Shown here piece after piece: positions 1 through 7,320 of a stretch of DNA of 64,000 nucleotides (positions within the stretch are counted from its first letter, which is position 1; each line of letters opens with the position of its first letter). The notes beneath the pieces were generated by a model. It worked only from the letters and a program-made list of their open reading frames with translations. It was not told the DNA's origin and did not search any database. The stretch covers positions 124,711 to 188,710 of the forward strand of contig NZ_VTZW01000023.1 in assembly GCF_009728995.1 (NCBI RefSeq), read 5' to 3'. The position numbers were made by a program, and so were the translations under genes. The stretch is from Streptomonospora sp. PA3. GTDB lineage: Bacteria; Actinomycetota; Actinomycetes; Streptosporangiales; Streptosporangiaceae.

Positions 1-50
1 ACCCAGCCCCATTGCCGCAACCTCCTGTGGTGACCGACTCCTTGAACACG
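1..50. repeat. Partial copy (right end) of dispersed palindromic repeat R1
   Basis: The first 50 bases match the right-hand arm of the R1 repeat found at 18.5, 28.6-29.4 and 35.3 kb: a CCCCATTGCCGCAACC core, then CTGTGGTGACCGACTCCTT. The left part would lie outside the window. No gene is seen from 1 to 367. Confidence 0.65.
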
Positions 51-68
51 ACGAAGGGCCCCCACCAC

Positions 69-260
69 CGCCCTCGCCGCCTTCGTCGCGTGCGCAACCG
101 GCGAGCACCCGCACCGATGAGCACCGCCCCGGCCATCCGCCCGCCGTCGCCGCTCTCGTCGCAAGCGCAACCGGCGAGCACCCGAACCGATGGGCGCAGG
201 CGCAACCCTCCACCGCCCTCGCCGCCCTCGTCACTTGGCCGACCACCGTCCACCCGAACC
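69..260. repeat. Imperfect direct repeats, period about 74 bp
   Basis: Bases 92-119 and 165-192 are a 28-bp direct repeat with one mismatch (core GCGCAACCGGCGAGCACCCG), each preceded by a similar CGCC(C/G)TCGCCG tract. A third, more decayed unit follows around 220-270. I see no convincing reading frame here. Confidence 0.5.
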
Positions 261-367
261 GATCCGCGCAGGCCCGAGCCATCCGCCGGCCTGGTGGTTG
301 CCGCGGATGGCACCCACCCGGGTTACCTCGGGTGGCACCCACCCGGCCGAAGCGCCGTCCGGCGGCT

Positions 368-721
368 TCAGTCCGCGGGCAGGTGCGTCCGGCTCCACCG
401 CCGCCGCAGTACCACGACGCCGACGGCTCCGGCGAGGACCGCGCCCAACAGGGCCGCGGCGGCGAACCGCTGCCCTCGGGTCGCCGCCCCGGGGACCGAG
501 CGCGCCTTGTCCATGGCGCGCCGCGCCTCTTGCTGGGTCCTGGTCTTGAGGTCGGCCTTGGCCGCGAGCGCTTCGATGGTGTCGCCCAACTCGGTGCGGA
601 GCCGGGATATCTCCAAGCGCAGCCGCTCGGTCTCCTCGCCTGCAGAGGCCGAGCGCTCCCCGGCACGGGATCCCCCTCGCTGCTCGGGAACGCTGGACTG
701 CTGGGAGGTCTCCCTGGTCAT
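368..721 (-). CDS. DUF3618-like single-pass membrane protein
   Basis: A 117-residue protein. Residues 1-30 are polar; residues about 30-75 form a charged helix (E/R/K-rich, ETERLRLEISRLRTELG) typical of DUF3618. One membrane span follows at about 87-106 (AAALLGAVLAGAVGVVVL), with a short basic tail. It overlaps the upstream holin-like gene by 4 bases (ATGA), so the two are translationally coupled. In actinobacteria these two families commonly sit together and are envelope-associated; the function is unknown. I chose the ATG at 721 because of that overlap. Confidence 0.75.
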   Translation of the reverse strand: MTRETSQQSSVPEQRGGSRAGERSASAGEETERLRLEISRLRTELGDTIEALAAKADLKTRTQQEARRAMDKARSVPGAATRGQRFAAAALLGAVLAGAVGVVVLRRRWSRTHLPAD

Positions 722-1152
722 CGCCGCGCCCTCTCTCTGATCTCGGTCATGTCACCCTGCACGCTGTGCATCGTCTCCTCCGGTTTCAGCGGGCTGGCGC
801 TGCCGACGCGCATCTTGCCGACGAGTGCGAGCACGCCGGCGATCACGAACAGGCCGCCCGCGACGATGAGCGCCGACGCCCACGCGGGGAGGACGAGCGC
901 GAGCAGCAGGATGACCGCAGCGACCAAGGCACCGATGCCGAAGAGGGCCACGAGGCCGCTCGCGCCGAAAATGCCGATTCCCTGCCCGGTGCGCCTGCCC
1001 TTCTCGCGCAGTTCCAGCCGGCCCAGGCGCAGCTCGTCGCGGACCAGCTCGGAGATCTGCTCTGAGGCCCGTTTGACCAGCTCGGCGGTCGACGGCTCGG
1101 CGGTCGGCGGCTCGGCCGCTTCCGCCCGCTGCTGGTGAGGAATTCCCGTCAT
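718..1152 (-). CDS. Phage-holin-superfamily 6 / DUF1469-like membrane protein
   Basis: A 144-residue protein. An N-terminal amphipathic region (ELVKRASEQISELVRDELRLG) leads into two hydrophobic spans at about residues 65-87 and 92-115 (LVALFGIGALVAAVILLLALVL and SALIVAGGLFVIAGVLAL). This is the Phage_holin_3_6 (DUF1469) pattern of actinobacterial membrane proteins; despite the name these are usually chromosomal housekeeping genes, not phage. The ATG at 1152 follows an AAAGGGAG ribosome site, so I prefer it to the upstream start at 1320. It is the first gene of a two-gene operon with the DUF3618-like gene. Confidence 0.75.
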   Translation of the reverse strand: MTGIPHQQRAEAAEPPTAEPSTAELVKRASEQISELVRDELRLGRLELREKGRRTGQGIGIFGASGLVALFGIGALVAAVILLLALVLPAWASALIVAGGLFVIAGVLALVGKMRVGSASPLKPEETMHSVQGDMTEIRERARR

Positions 1153-1374
1153 GACCGGCTCCCTTTCGCAGGATTCCGCTGCAGGCCGACTGCCCACGAC
1201 CGGGGCCCTCCATTCCTCTCTGCCGGGCGAAGCGGCGGCACGCTCGGCCGGTGCACCGACCGGCTCGGCCGATCGGTGACCCCGGGGCGAGATCGGCGCA
1301 GCGCCCGGCCCCTCGGGCACACGGAAACCCTCCCCCGCATTGCCGGTCGGTGAGCCGGTGTGCGAGGCTGTTGC

Positions 1375-1396
1375 GGAAGTACTACGTAGTACTTCC
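1375..1396. promoter_or_regulatory. Perfect 22-bp palindrome, candidate operator of the MFS gene
   Basis: The left arm is GGAAGTACTAC (1375-1385) and the right arm is its exact reverse complement GTAGTACTTCC (1386-1396). It lies 25 bp upstream of the likely MFS start, where a repressor would block transcription. The cognate regulator is unknown. Confidence 0.55.
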
Positions 1397-1421
1397 TTCC
1401 CGCGACCGAAGGTGGACGCCC

Positions 1422-2642
1422 GTGCTGCAGTCGTATCTGGCCCTGCTCCGCAAGCCGCACGTCGCCACGGCGCTGGCGACGAGCATCGTGGGGAGGCTGC
1501 CCAACGGCATGGCGGTCCTCGCGCTCACCCTGCTGTTCCGCCACGAAGGGGTGGACTTCGGCATCGTGGGCGTGCTGATCTCCGTCTACGGAGTCGGGAC
1601 CGCGGTGGGCGGGCCGGTGCTGGGCAGGATCGTCGACTTCCGCGGGCAGCCGCTCGTGCTGGTCGTCAGCGGCACCGCATCCGGCGCCGCATTCGCGGCC
1701 CTCGCACTGGCTCCGGACGCGCCGCTGGTCGTCGCTGTCCCGCTGACGGCCGCCGCTGGAGCGCTGACCCCGCCCCTGGAGTCGTGCCTGCGGTCGGTGT
1801 GGCCCACGCTGGTGGCCGGCGAGCAGGAGCGCGAGACCGCCTACTCGCTGGACGCCGCGCTGCAGGAGGCCATCTTCGTCGCCGCTCCCCTGCTCGTCAC
1901 GGCCGTGGCCGCCCTTTTCCTACCCATGCATGCAGTCATCGCCACCGCGCTGATCACGGTGGCGGGCGCGTGCGGATTCGCGGCTCTGCGGCCGGTGCGC
2001 CGGTGGCGGCCGGTGCCGCGCAAAGCCAACTGGCTGGGCCCGCTCATGGAGCCGCAGGTGCGCCGGGTGCTGATGTGCTTCGTGTTCGTCGGGGCCGCCC
2101 TGGGCGCCCTCGCGGTGGGCGCCGTCGCCTACGCCGAGGAGGCCGCCGCCCGCGACGTCTCCGGCGTTCTGCTCAGCGCCAACGGCCTGGGCGCACTCGT
2201 GGGCGGGCTGACCTACGGCGTGGTCCGGATCCCGCTGGCGCCGGCCGCCCGCTTCCGGGTGCTGCTGGCCGGGCTCGCTCTGTGCTACCTGCCGCTGCTG
2301 CTGATGCCCGGAGTGGCTCTGATGACGGTGCTGGCCGCATTGTCCGGCCTCTTCTTGGCGCCGGCCCTGGCGTGCACGTTCCTGCTGCTGGGGCGGCTGG
2401 CCCCGCAGGGCACCACGACCGAGGCGTTCTCCTGGCTGATCTCGGTCTTCATGCTGGGCAGCGCGCTGGGTACCGCCCTCGCCGGTGCGGCCGCCGACGC
2501 GGCGGGCGCCGCGGGGGTCTTCGTCGTGACCGGTGCGGTGACGGCGGCCGCGGCGCTGCTGTCGCTGCGCGTCGGCGGTGAACCCAGGGCGGCCGCACCG
2601 GGGGTCAGCCCCGCGCGGGAGGAGCCGTCGAGTCGCGGATGA
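1422..2642 (+). CDS. MFS transporter
   Basis: A 406-residue major facilitator with about 12 hydrophobic spans and short loops; it starts LQSYLALLRKPHV and has the GRIVDFRGQP loop after the second span. Such proteins export drugs or small metabolites through the inner membrane; substrate unknown. The GTG at 1422 follows GAAGGTGG at good distance; an in-frame upstream extension (from 1251) crosses the 22-bp palindrome at 1375-1396, so it is probably leader. The 3' end overlaps the convergent LacI regulator by 38 bp. Confidence 0.85.
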   Translation: MLQSYLALLRKPHVATALATSIVGRLPNGMAVLALTLLFRHEGVDFGIVGVLISVYGVGTAVGGPVLGRIVDFRGQPLVLVVSGTASGAAFAALALAPDAPLVVAVPLTAAAGALTPPLESCLRSVWPTLVAGEQERETAYSLDAALQEAIFVAAPLLVTAVAALFLPMHAVIATALITVAGACGFAALRPVRRWRPVPRKANWLGPLMEPQVRRVLMCFVFVGAALGALAVGAVAYAEEAAARDVSGVLLSANGLGALVGGLTYGVVRIPLAPAARFRVLLAGLALCYLPLLLMPGVALMTVLAALSGLFLAPALACTFLLLGRLAPQGTTTEAFSWLISVFMLGSALGTALAGAAADAAGAAGVFVVTGAVTAAAALLSLRVGGEPRAAAPGVSPAREEPSSRG

Positions 2643-3639
2643 GCAGCCGGGCGGGCAGCCGCACGCATCCGCCGCCGGCGGCATGCGGGCCTGTGGCCGG
2701 CGCTCCCCCGCCCTCCTCCAGGACCGCCAGGAGCCGGCGCATCCCCGTCGCGCCCAACTCCTCGCCGGGCAGGTCGACGGTGGTCAGCTCGGGCGTGACG
2801 GCCAGCGCGAGGTCGACGTTGTCGATCCCGGTCACCGACAGGTCGCCGGGAACCGACAGGCCCAGCGCCCGGGCGGCCTTGTAGACCCCCACCGCCAGGA
2901 CGTCGTCGTCGCAGACCACCGCGGTGAAGGGGGGCCGCCCGCCGTCCGCCTGCGCCGACAGCAGCCGCGCCGCCGCTTCGCGGGCCGCGTCGAGGTCCAG
3001 GGCGCAGGCCGCGTGCACCCGGCTCATGCCGCGCTGCGCACACGCCGCGTCGACGGCCTCGGCGCGTTCGCGGAAGGTGGCGGTGCCCACCTCGGAGCGC
3101 AGGTGGGCGATGGAGCGGTGGCCCAGCCGGTGCAGGTGCTCGACCAGTTCGGTCAGCGCCGGGGCGATGTCGAACCGCACCGAGCCCTGGCCCTGCGGCG
3201 GTTCGGCGTCCAAAACGACGGCGGGCACGGCGTCGTCCAGCGGCCTCCCGCCGTCCTCCAGGGAGCAGGCGAGCACCGCGTCGATCTGCTGGCCGGCCAC
3301 GTCGGCCGCGACCGATTCCAGGTCGCGCTGGACCGAGAGCACCACCTGGAACCCGGCCTCACGGGCGGCGGCGCGCGCGCCGGTGAACACCCGCGCGAAG
3401 AACGGGTTCACGATGTCGGGGACGGCGATGAGCACCATCCGGGGACCGCCCACCCGCAGCCGCCGGGCGTCGGCGTTCGGTCGGAATCCCAGCTGCCGCG
3501 CCGCGTCGCGCACGGCCCGCTGGGTGCGCTCCCCGACGCGCCCGCTTGCGGCCCCGCGGAAGACCAGTGAGACCGTCGACTGCGAAACCCCGGCCAGGCG
3601 GGCGACGTCGCGGCTGGTGGGCGGTCTGCCGTTGCTCAC
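2605..3639 (-). CDS. LacI-family transcriptional regulator
   Basis: A 344-residue repressor. Residues about 8-55 are a LacI helix-turn-helix (TSRDVARLAGVSQSTVSLVFRG) with the hinge helix beyond. The rest is a periplasmic-binding-protein-like effector domain (VLIAVPDIVNPFFARVFTGA at about 65-85; VCDDDVLAVGVYKAARALGL and ITGIDNVDLA further on). It probably senses a sugar. GTG at 3639 is preferred; GTG at 3648 is also in frame. It converges on the MFS gene with overlapping ends. Its target is not evident; the 360-bp MITE lies immediately upstream and may carry or disrupt its promoter. Confidence 0.9.
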   Translation of the reverse strand: MSNGRPPTSRDVARLAGVSQSTVSLVFRGAASGRVGERTQRAVRDAARQLGFRPNADARRLRVGGPRMVLIAVPDIVNPFFARVFTGARAAAREAGFQVVLSVQRDLESVAADVAGQQIDAVLACSLEDGGRPLDDAVPAVVLDAEPPQGQGSVRFDIAPALTELVEHLHRLGHRSIAHLRSEVGTATFRERAEAVDAACAQRGMSRVHAACALDLDAAREAAARLLSAQADGGRPPFTAVVCDDDVLAVGVYKAARALGLSVPGDLSVTGIDNVDLALAVTPELTTVDLPGEELGATGMRRLLAVLEEGGGAPATGPHAAGGGCVRLPARLLIRDSTAPPARG

Positions 3640-3651
3640 GGGCACCACACT

Positions 3652-4013
3652 AGGCCGTGTTTGGTGGGTTCGTCCGTAGCGAGCGGCGCACTCGTGTGCG
3701 CCCCGCGCCCGATGGCGCGAAGCGCCGTTTTCCGGCGCGGGGCGCCGCGATAGGGCCTCCCCTACTCGGCGGGCTTCGCCATTATCGCCGAGCGGGGGCC
3801 CGGTGCCGCTCTCGCAAGGCCGAGGAAGGAGTCCCCCTCCTGCGCGAGCTCCGCAGGCTCCGCATCATCGCGCAGCGGGGGCCCGGGGCGGGCCCCCTGT
3901 CGACTGTCCCTGACAGGCGGCTTCGCCATGATGCCTGTCAGGGGCCCAGAGAACGCAGCGAGAGCGGTGCTGGGGCGCCGCGCAGTAGGACAGCGACCCA
4001 CCAAACACGGCCT
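3652..4013. mobile_element. MITE-like element with 18-bp perfect terminal inverted repeats
   Basis: Bases 3652-3669 (AGGCCGTGTTTGGTGGGT) are the exact reverse complement of 3996-4013, and similarity continues imperfectly to about 38 bp inward on both sides. The 362-bp interior has no credible protein. It contains three hairpins in a row: arms 3765-3771/3786-3792, 3840-3846/3869-3875 and 3908-3918/3933-3943. Their loops share GGCTTCGCCAT(T/G)AT or the related GGCTCCGCATCAT, and the first two stems are followed by CGGGGGCCCGG (GGGCCC follows the third). TIRs of this sort resemble IS5-family elements of actinomycetes; that link is from memory. No clear target duplication is visible. It fills the gap between the LacI gene and the SRPBCC gene. 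Confidence 0.75.
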
Positions 4014-4129
4014 TGTGCCGCGGCCGCCGCCCTTCACCGGCCCTCACCCGCCTCGCGGGCGCGGCGACCCGGCGGCCGGCGCCGGCTCGGGGAGCGCCGC
4101 TGCCTACGCGCGTAAGTCCCGGAGGCGCT

Positions 4130-4723
4130 CTACTCGGGCTCCATGCCCTCCGGCGGGCCGATGGTGCCCGCCTCGGGCCCGAACCGCTCGGTGTAGCGGG
4201 CCATCAGCTCCTTCCACCGCCCGCCGGTCTGGGCCACCTCCCCCTGCAGGTGGGCGGCCAGGGCGTCCAGGCAGACGTGCCATCCGGTGGTGTCGCGGGC
4301 GGCCTTGCCGAGTTCCTCGAAGGTGTCGGAGAAGACCAGCTCGGTGCCGTCGCCGTCGGGGCGAAGCTCGAAGCGGAGGACGTCGCCCGCCCAGTCGAAC
4401 TCCAGCAGCCGGGGCGGGTCGTAGGCGATCATCCGGCCGCTCATCGTCTCGTCTTCGCCCTCGAAGGCGAAGCGCAGCTCGGCTCCCGGCTCGCGCGGCC
4501 CCTCGATGCGGCTGGGGAACCATGCGGCCAGGTGCTCGGGTTCGGTGATGGCGCGCCAGACCTTCTCCGGCGGGTGGGGCAGGCGGCGCACGATGCGCAC
4601 CGTCCAGCGGTCCCCGGCCGGCGCGAGCCGCCCGTACCCCTCCTCGGCGGCGTCTGGGCCGCCGGTTCCGGTCCCCACTGCGCCCGCGGCCTGCGGATTG
4701 CGCGCGTCGTCGCTTGCGTTCAC
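4130..4723 (-). CDS. SRPBCC/AHSA1-domain protein
   Basis: A 197-residue protein with an AHSA1-type START-like fold: residues about 42-180 run from WTVRIVRRLPHPPEKVWRAI through ITEPEHLAAWFPSRIEG and FELRPDGDGTELVFSDTFEE to TGWHVCLDALAAHL. These small-ligand-binding proteins are regularly encoded with an ArsR repressor, as here (gene immediately upstream, 23-bp gap). The ligand is unknown. GTG at 4723 follows GAGGGGG; a much longer in-frame opening upstream is not coding. Ordinary paralogues of this operon are common in actinomycetes. Confidence 0.85.
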   Translation of the reverse strand: MNASDDARNPQAAGAVGTGTGGPDAAEEGYGRLAPAGDRWTVRIVRRLPHPPEKVWRAITEPEHLAAWFPSRIEGPREPGAELRFAFEGEDETMSGRMIAYDPPRLLEFDWAGDVLRFELRPDGDGTELVFSDTFEELGKAARDTTGWHVCLDALAAHLQGEVAQTGGRWKELMARYTERFGPEAGTIGPPEGMEPE

Positions 4724-4746
4724 GCCGGTACCCCCTCTGCGCCCGC

Positions 4747-5091
4747 TCAGCCGTCCTCGGGCGGCCGAGCGGACTCGTCGTCCATGGTCGCGAGATGGCG
4801 TTCGAGGTCGTCGAGCCGGGACTCCCACAGCATCCGGTAGGGCTCCAGCCAGGCGTCGAGCTCGCGCAGCGGCTCGGTGCGCAGCCGGTACAGGCGCCGC
4901 TGGGCGTCGGACCGCGACTCCACGAGGCCGGCTTCGCGCATGGTGCGCAGATGCTTGGAGACCGTGGGCTGGCTGACGCCGAGCCGGTCGGCGAGCTCGC
5001 CCACGGGCCGCTCGCCCCGGCGCAGCGCGTCGAGTATCCGGCGCCGGTTGGGTTCGGCCAGAACCTCGAACACCCTCTCCATGGCAACCAA
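4747..5091 (-). CDS. ArsR-family winged-helix regulator
   Basis: A 114-residue protein. Residues 4-90 form a classical ArsR/SmtB domain (ERVFEVLAEPNRRRILDALRRG, then the recognition helix LGVSQPTVSKHLRTMREAGL). No cysteine metal-sensing motif is seen, so it is the SRPBCC-linked type rather than an arsenic or zinc sensor. TTG at 5091 has GAAGG six bases upstream; ATG at 5082 matches the usual family N-terminus but lies far from a ribosome site. First gene of the operon with the SRPBCC gene; probably autoregulated through the inverted repeats at 5104-5124. Confidence 0.88.
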   Translation of the reverse strand: MVAMERVFEVLAEPNRRRILDALRRGERPVGELADRLGVSQPTVSKHLRTMREAGLVESRSDAQRRLYRLRTEPLRELDAWLEPYRMLWESRLDDLERHLATMDDESARPPEDG

Positions 5092-5103
5092 TATGCCCCT
5101 TCG

Positions 5104-5124
5104 GGAATATTCCTGTCAAGGAAT
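5104..5124 (-). promoter_or_regulatory. Overlapping palindromes and -35 box upstream of arsR-like gene
   Basis: GGAATATTCC (5104-5113) is a perfect 10-bp palindrome, and ATTCCT (5109-5114) with AGGAAT (5119-5124) forms a second. The minus-strand TTGACA (5119-5114) lies between the second pair of arms and can serve as a -35 element. An autorepressor bound here would cover the promoter. Confidence 0.5.
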
Positions 5125-5175
5125 AGGCGAACGTCCGTGAGCACGGCTCCGGCCGGCGCCCGCCACCGCCGCGGC

Positions 5176-5805
5176 TCAGGCGCCGGGCTCGCGGACCGGG
5201 TCGTGCCCGGTGATCGCGCCGACGACCGCCGAGGTCAGATCGTCGATGACGATCTCGGGGGCGACCTCGGGATGCTCCAGCCACCACTCCCCCGCCGCCT
5301 GGACCATGCCCACGACGGCGTGGGCGGTGATCTGCGCGCGCACGGGATCGGCGACGCGCAGGTCGTCGCGGAGCACGCCGGCCAGCTCCTCGCCCAGGCG
5401 GCGCACCATCATGCCCAGGTCCCCGCGCGTACGGGGGTCCTCGGAGGTGGCGCGGTCCATCAGGAACCGGTAGAGGTTGAGGTTCCCGCGGATCATGCCC
5501 AGGTAGGCGCCCACGGTCGCGCGGGCGCGCACGCGCAGCGAGGAGCCGGCGTGCAGCTCGGCGCGGACCCGCTCCATCAGCGGGTCGACGTGGCGCTGGG
5601 CGAGCGCGCGGTAGAGCCCGCTCTTGTCGCCGAAATGGCGATAGAGGATCGGCTTGCTGATCCCCGCCTCGGCGGCGATGGCCGACATCGAGGCGTCGGG
5701 GCCGTCGCGCTGGATGATCCTGTCGGCGGCGTCGAGGATGGCGCGGCGGCGCTCGGGGCTGCGGCCGCGGCCGGCGGCGGTCTGCGGTGCGGGTCGGGAA
5801 GCCAC
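5176..5805 (-). CDS. TetR-family transcriptional regulator
   Basis: A 209-residue repressor. The helix-turn-helix spans about residues 18-64 (RRRAILDAADRIIQRDGPDASMSAIAAEAGISKPILYRHFGDKSGLYRAL). The helical C-terminal part (residues 80-205) would bind a lipophilic ligand. It ends about 85 bp upstream of the divergently unrelated ArsR promoter and shows no clear partner gene. ATG at 5805. Confidence 0.88.
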   Translation of the reverse strand: MASRPAPQTAAGRGRSPERRRAILDAADRIIQRDGPDASMSAIAAEAGISKPILYRHFGDKSGLYRALAQRHVDPLMERVRAELHAGSSLRVRARATVGAYLGMIRGNLNLYRFLMDRATSEDPRTRGDLGMMVRRLGEELAGVLRDDLRVADPVRAQITAHAVVGMVQAAGEWWLEHPEVAPEIVIDDLTSAVVGAITGHDPVREPGA

Positions 5806-5846
5806 GCGTAGACGGTAGCGCCCGCATCCCCGCTGTGCAGGGCCGG

Positions 5847-5928
5847 GCGGCCCCGCCGGCCGCTTCCTGCCCGGCGGGGCCGCGGCCGGCGGATCGGCGC
5901 AGGCGCCGGGCGGGCGCCCGCCCGGCGC
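5847..5928. terminator. Two strong hairpins between TetR and DUF574 genes
   Basis: Arms of 13 bp at 5847-5859 and 5871-5883 are exact complements (loop of 11). Bases 5903-5928 form a perfect 26-bp palindrome. These GC-only hairpins follow the stop of the DUF574 methyltransferase? No: they precede it on the plus map and lie 3' of its stop at 5935 on the minus strand, so they would end its transcript. Confidence 0.55.
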
Positions 5929-5934
5929 TTGGGC

Positions 5935-6780
5935 TCAGTCCTTGCGGGCGATGCCGGCCATCATGATGCGCAGGTGGGGCTCCAGGTCCTCGACCGCGGG
6001 GACCTCGCGGTCGGGCTCGCCGGGGAACCAGCGCGAGTGGAAGTCCAGGCCGGGCTCGATGAGCGGGTAGCCCACGAAGTGCTTGCGGATCTCCTCGGGG
6101 GTGCGGATCCACCCGTTGCCGAGGGTCTCCAGGCCGGCGCGCTCGATGGCCTTCTGCACCTCCTCGCCGGTGTCGGCGAAGTCGGTGATGAACAGGTAGC
6201 TGCCCGAGGGCATGGCGTCCATCAGCTCGGCGACCTTGCCGCGGGGGTCGTCCTTGTCGCTGAAGTGCATGAACAGCCCGACGACCATCAGCGCGATCGG
6301 GCGGGTGAAGTCGAGCATGCCCGTGACGTCGGGATGGTTCAGGATCTCCTGCGGCCGGAAGAAGTCGGCGGTGACCACGGTGGTGGTCTCGTTCTCGGCC
6401 AGCAGGGCGCGGCCGTGCGCGAGCACGATGGGGTCGTTGTCGACGTAGACCACCCGGGCGGTGGGGATGATCTCCTGGGCCGCCTCGTGGGTGTTCTTCT
6501 CGGTGGGCAGGCCACTGCCGATGTCGAGGAACTGGTCGATGCCCTGGCGGGCGAGGTACTGGACCCCGCGGATCAGGCCGGCGCGGTTGTCGATGGCCAC
6601 CTCGCGCACGTTGGGCACCTGCTCGGCCCACACCACCGCGGCGTCCCGGTCGGCCTGGAAATTGTCCTTGCCTCCGAGAATGGCGTCGTATACCCGGGCG
6701 ATGGTGGGCTGACTCATGTCGATCTCGGGCGGAAACTTGCGGTCGGAGCCCGGTGTGGTCGTCCCGTCGGTCGCGCTCAT
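5935..6780 (-). CDS. SAM-dependent methyltransferase, DUF574 (Methyltransf_19) family
   Basis: A 281-residue protein. It opens with the family signature [21 protein letters not shown] (residues about 21-41), then the SAM-binding strand [16 protein letters not shown] (about 78-95), [18 protein letters not shown] and the [13 protein letters not shown] strand. The family is expanded in actinomycetes and mostly uncharacterised; substrates are unknown. ATG at 6780 follows AAAGG by eight bases; an in-frame GTG at 6825 is less likely. No partner gene is adjacent. Confidence 0.88.
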   Translation of the reverse strand: MSATDGTTTPGSDRKFPPEIDMSQPTIARVYDAILGGKDNFQADRDAAVVWAEQVPNVREVAIDNRAGLIRGVQYLARQGIDQFLDIGSGLPTEKNTHEAAQEIIPTARVVYVDNDPIVLAHGRALLAENETTTVVTADFFRPQEILNHPDVTGMLDFTRPIALMVVGLFMHFSDKDDPRGKVAELMDAMPSGSYLFITDFADTGEEVQKAIERAGLETLGNGWIRTPEEIRKHFVGYPLIEPGLDFHSRWFPGEPDREVPAVEDLEPHLRIMMAGIARKD

Positions 6781-7320
6781 CAACGCCGCCTTTGCGTACT
6801 CGGGGGGTCGGTCTGAAGTGCCCACATGGTACGACGGCGCAGATCACCCCACCACCGGAACGGCGAATTCGCTCGTTACCGAAACCGCCTCCGCGCACCG
6901 CCGCAACCCGCCTTCCGCGCCCGGGCGCGGCCGCCCGCACACCCGCCTGCGCGGGCGATGCAGCTCTTGCACGGCCGTGTCCTGCGGTTATCCGCGGAAA
7001 ATGTCGCCGGCCACCTGGCCGGGGCAGGGGCGCAGATTGCGCAGATACCCGGAACGATTCCCCGCAAGAATCAAGAGGCCAACGGCCATCGCGGGCCGCG
7101 CCGATTCCCCGGCCCTCGGAAACCGCACGTCCGCTCGGATGCCGCCGGAAATCCGGCCGGGACTTCGCCCGGGTTGCGCGGCGGGAGGCGGCGGCCGCCC
7201 GGCACTGCCCACCCGCCGGTTTCGCGGGCACGGCGCCGCGGGGCGGGCCGGGCACCCGGGCGGGTGGCCCGGCCCTGCCGCGTTCCCGTCTGAACGTCGG
7301 CGGCCACCGGCTCCGGCGGG
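6781..7320. other. 540-bp intergenic stretch, no gene seen
   Basis: This lies between the DUF574 gene start and the flavin-oxidase stop. It holds the DUF574 promoter region (an A/T-richer patch at 6830-6890). The longer open frames here do not resemble proteins and show no ribosome sites. Confidence 0.5.

Noticed and set aside
718-1152. Holin-like gene as sign of a prophage
   Set aside because: DUF1469 proteins are chromosomal in actinomycetes and no phage gene is near.
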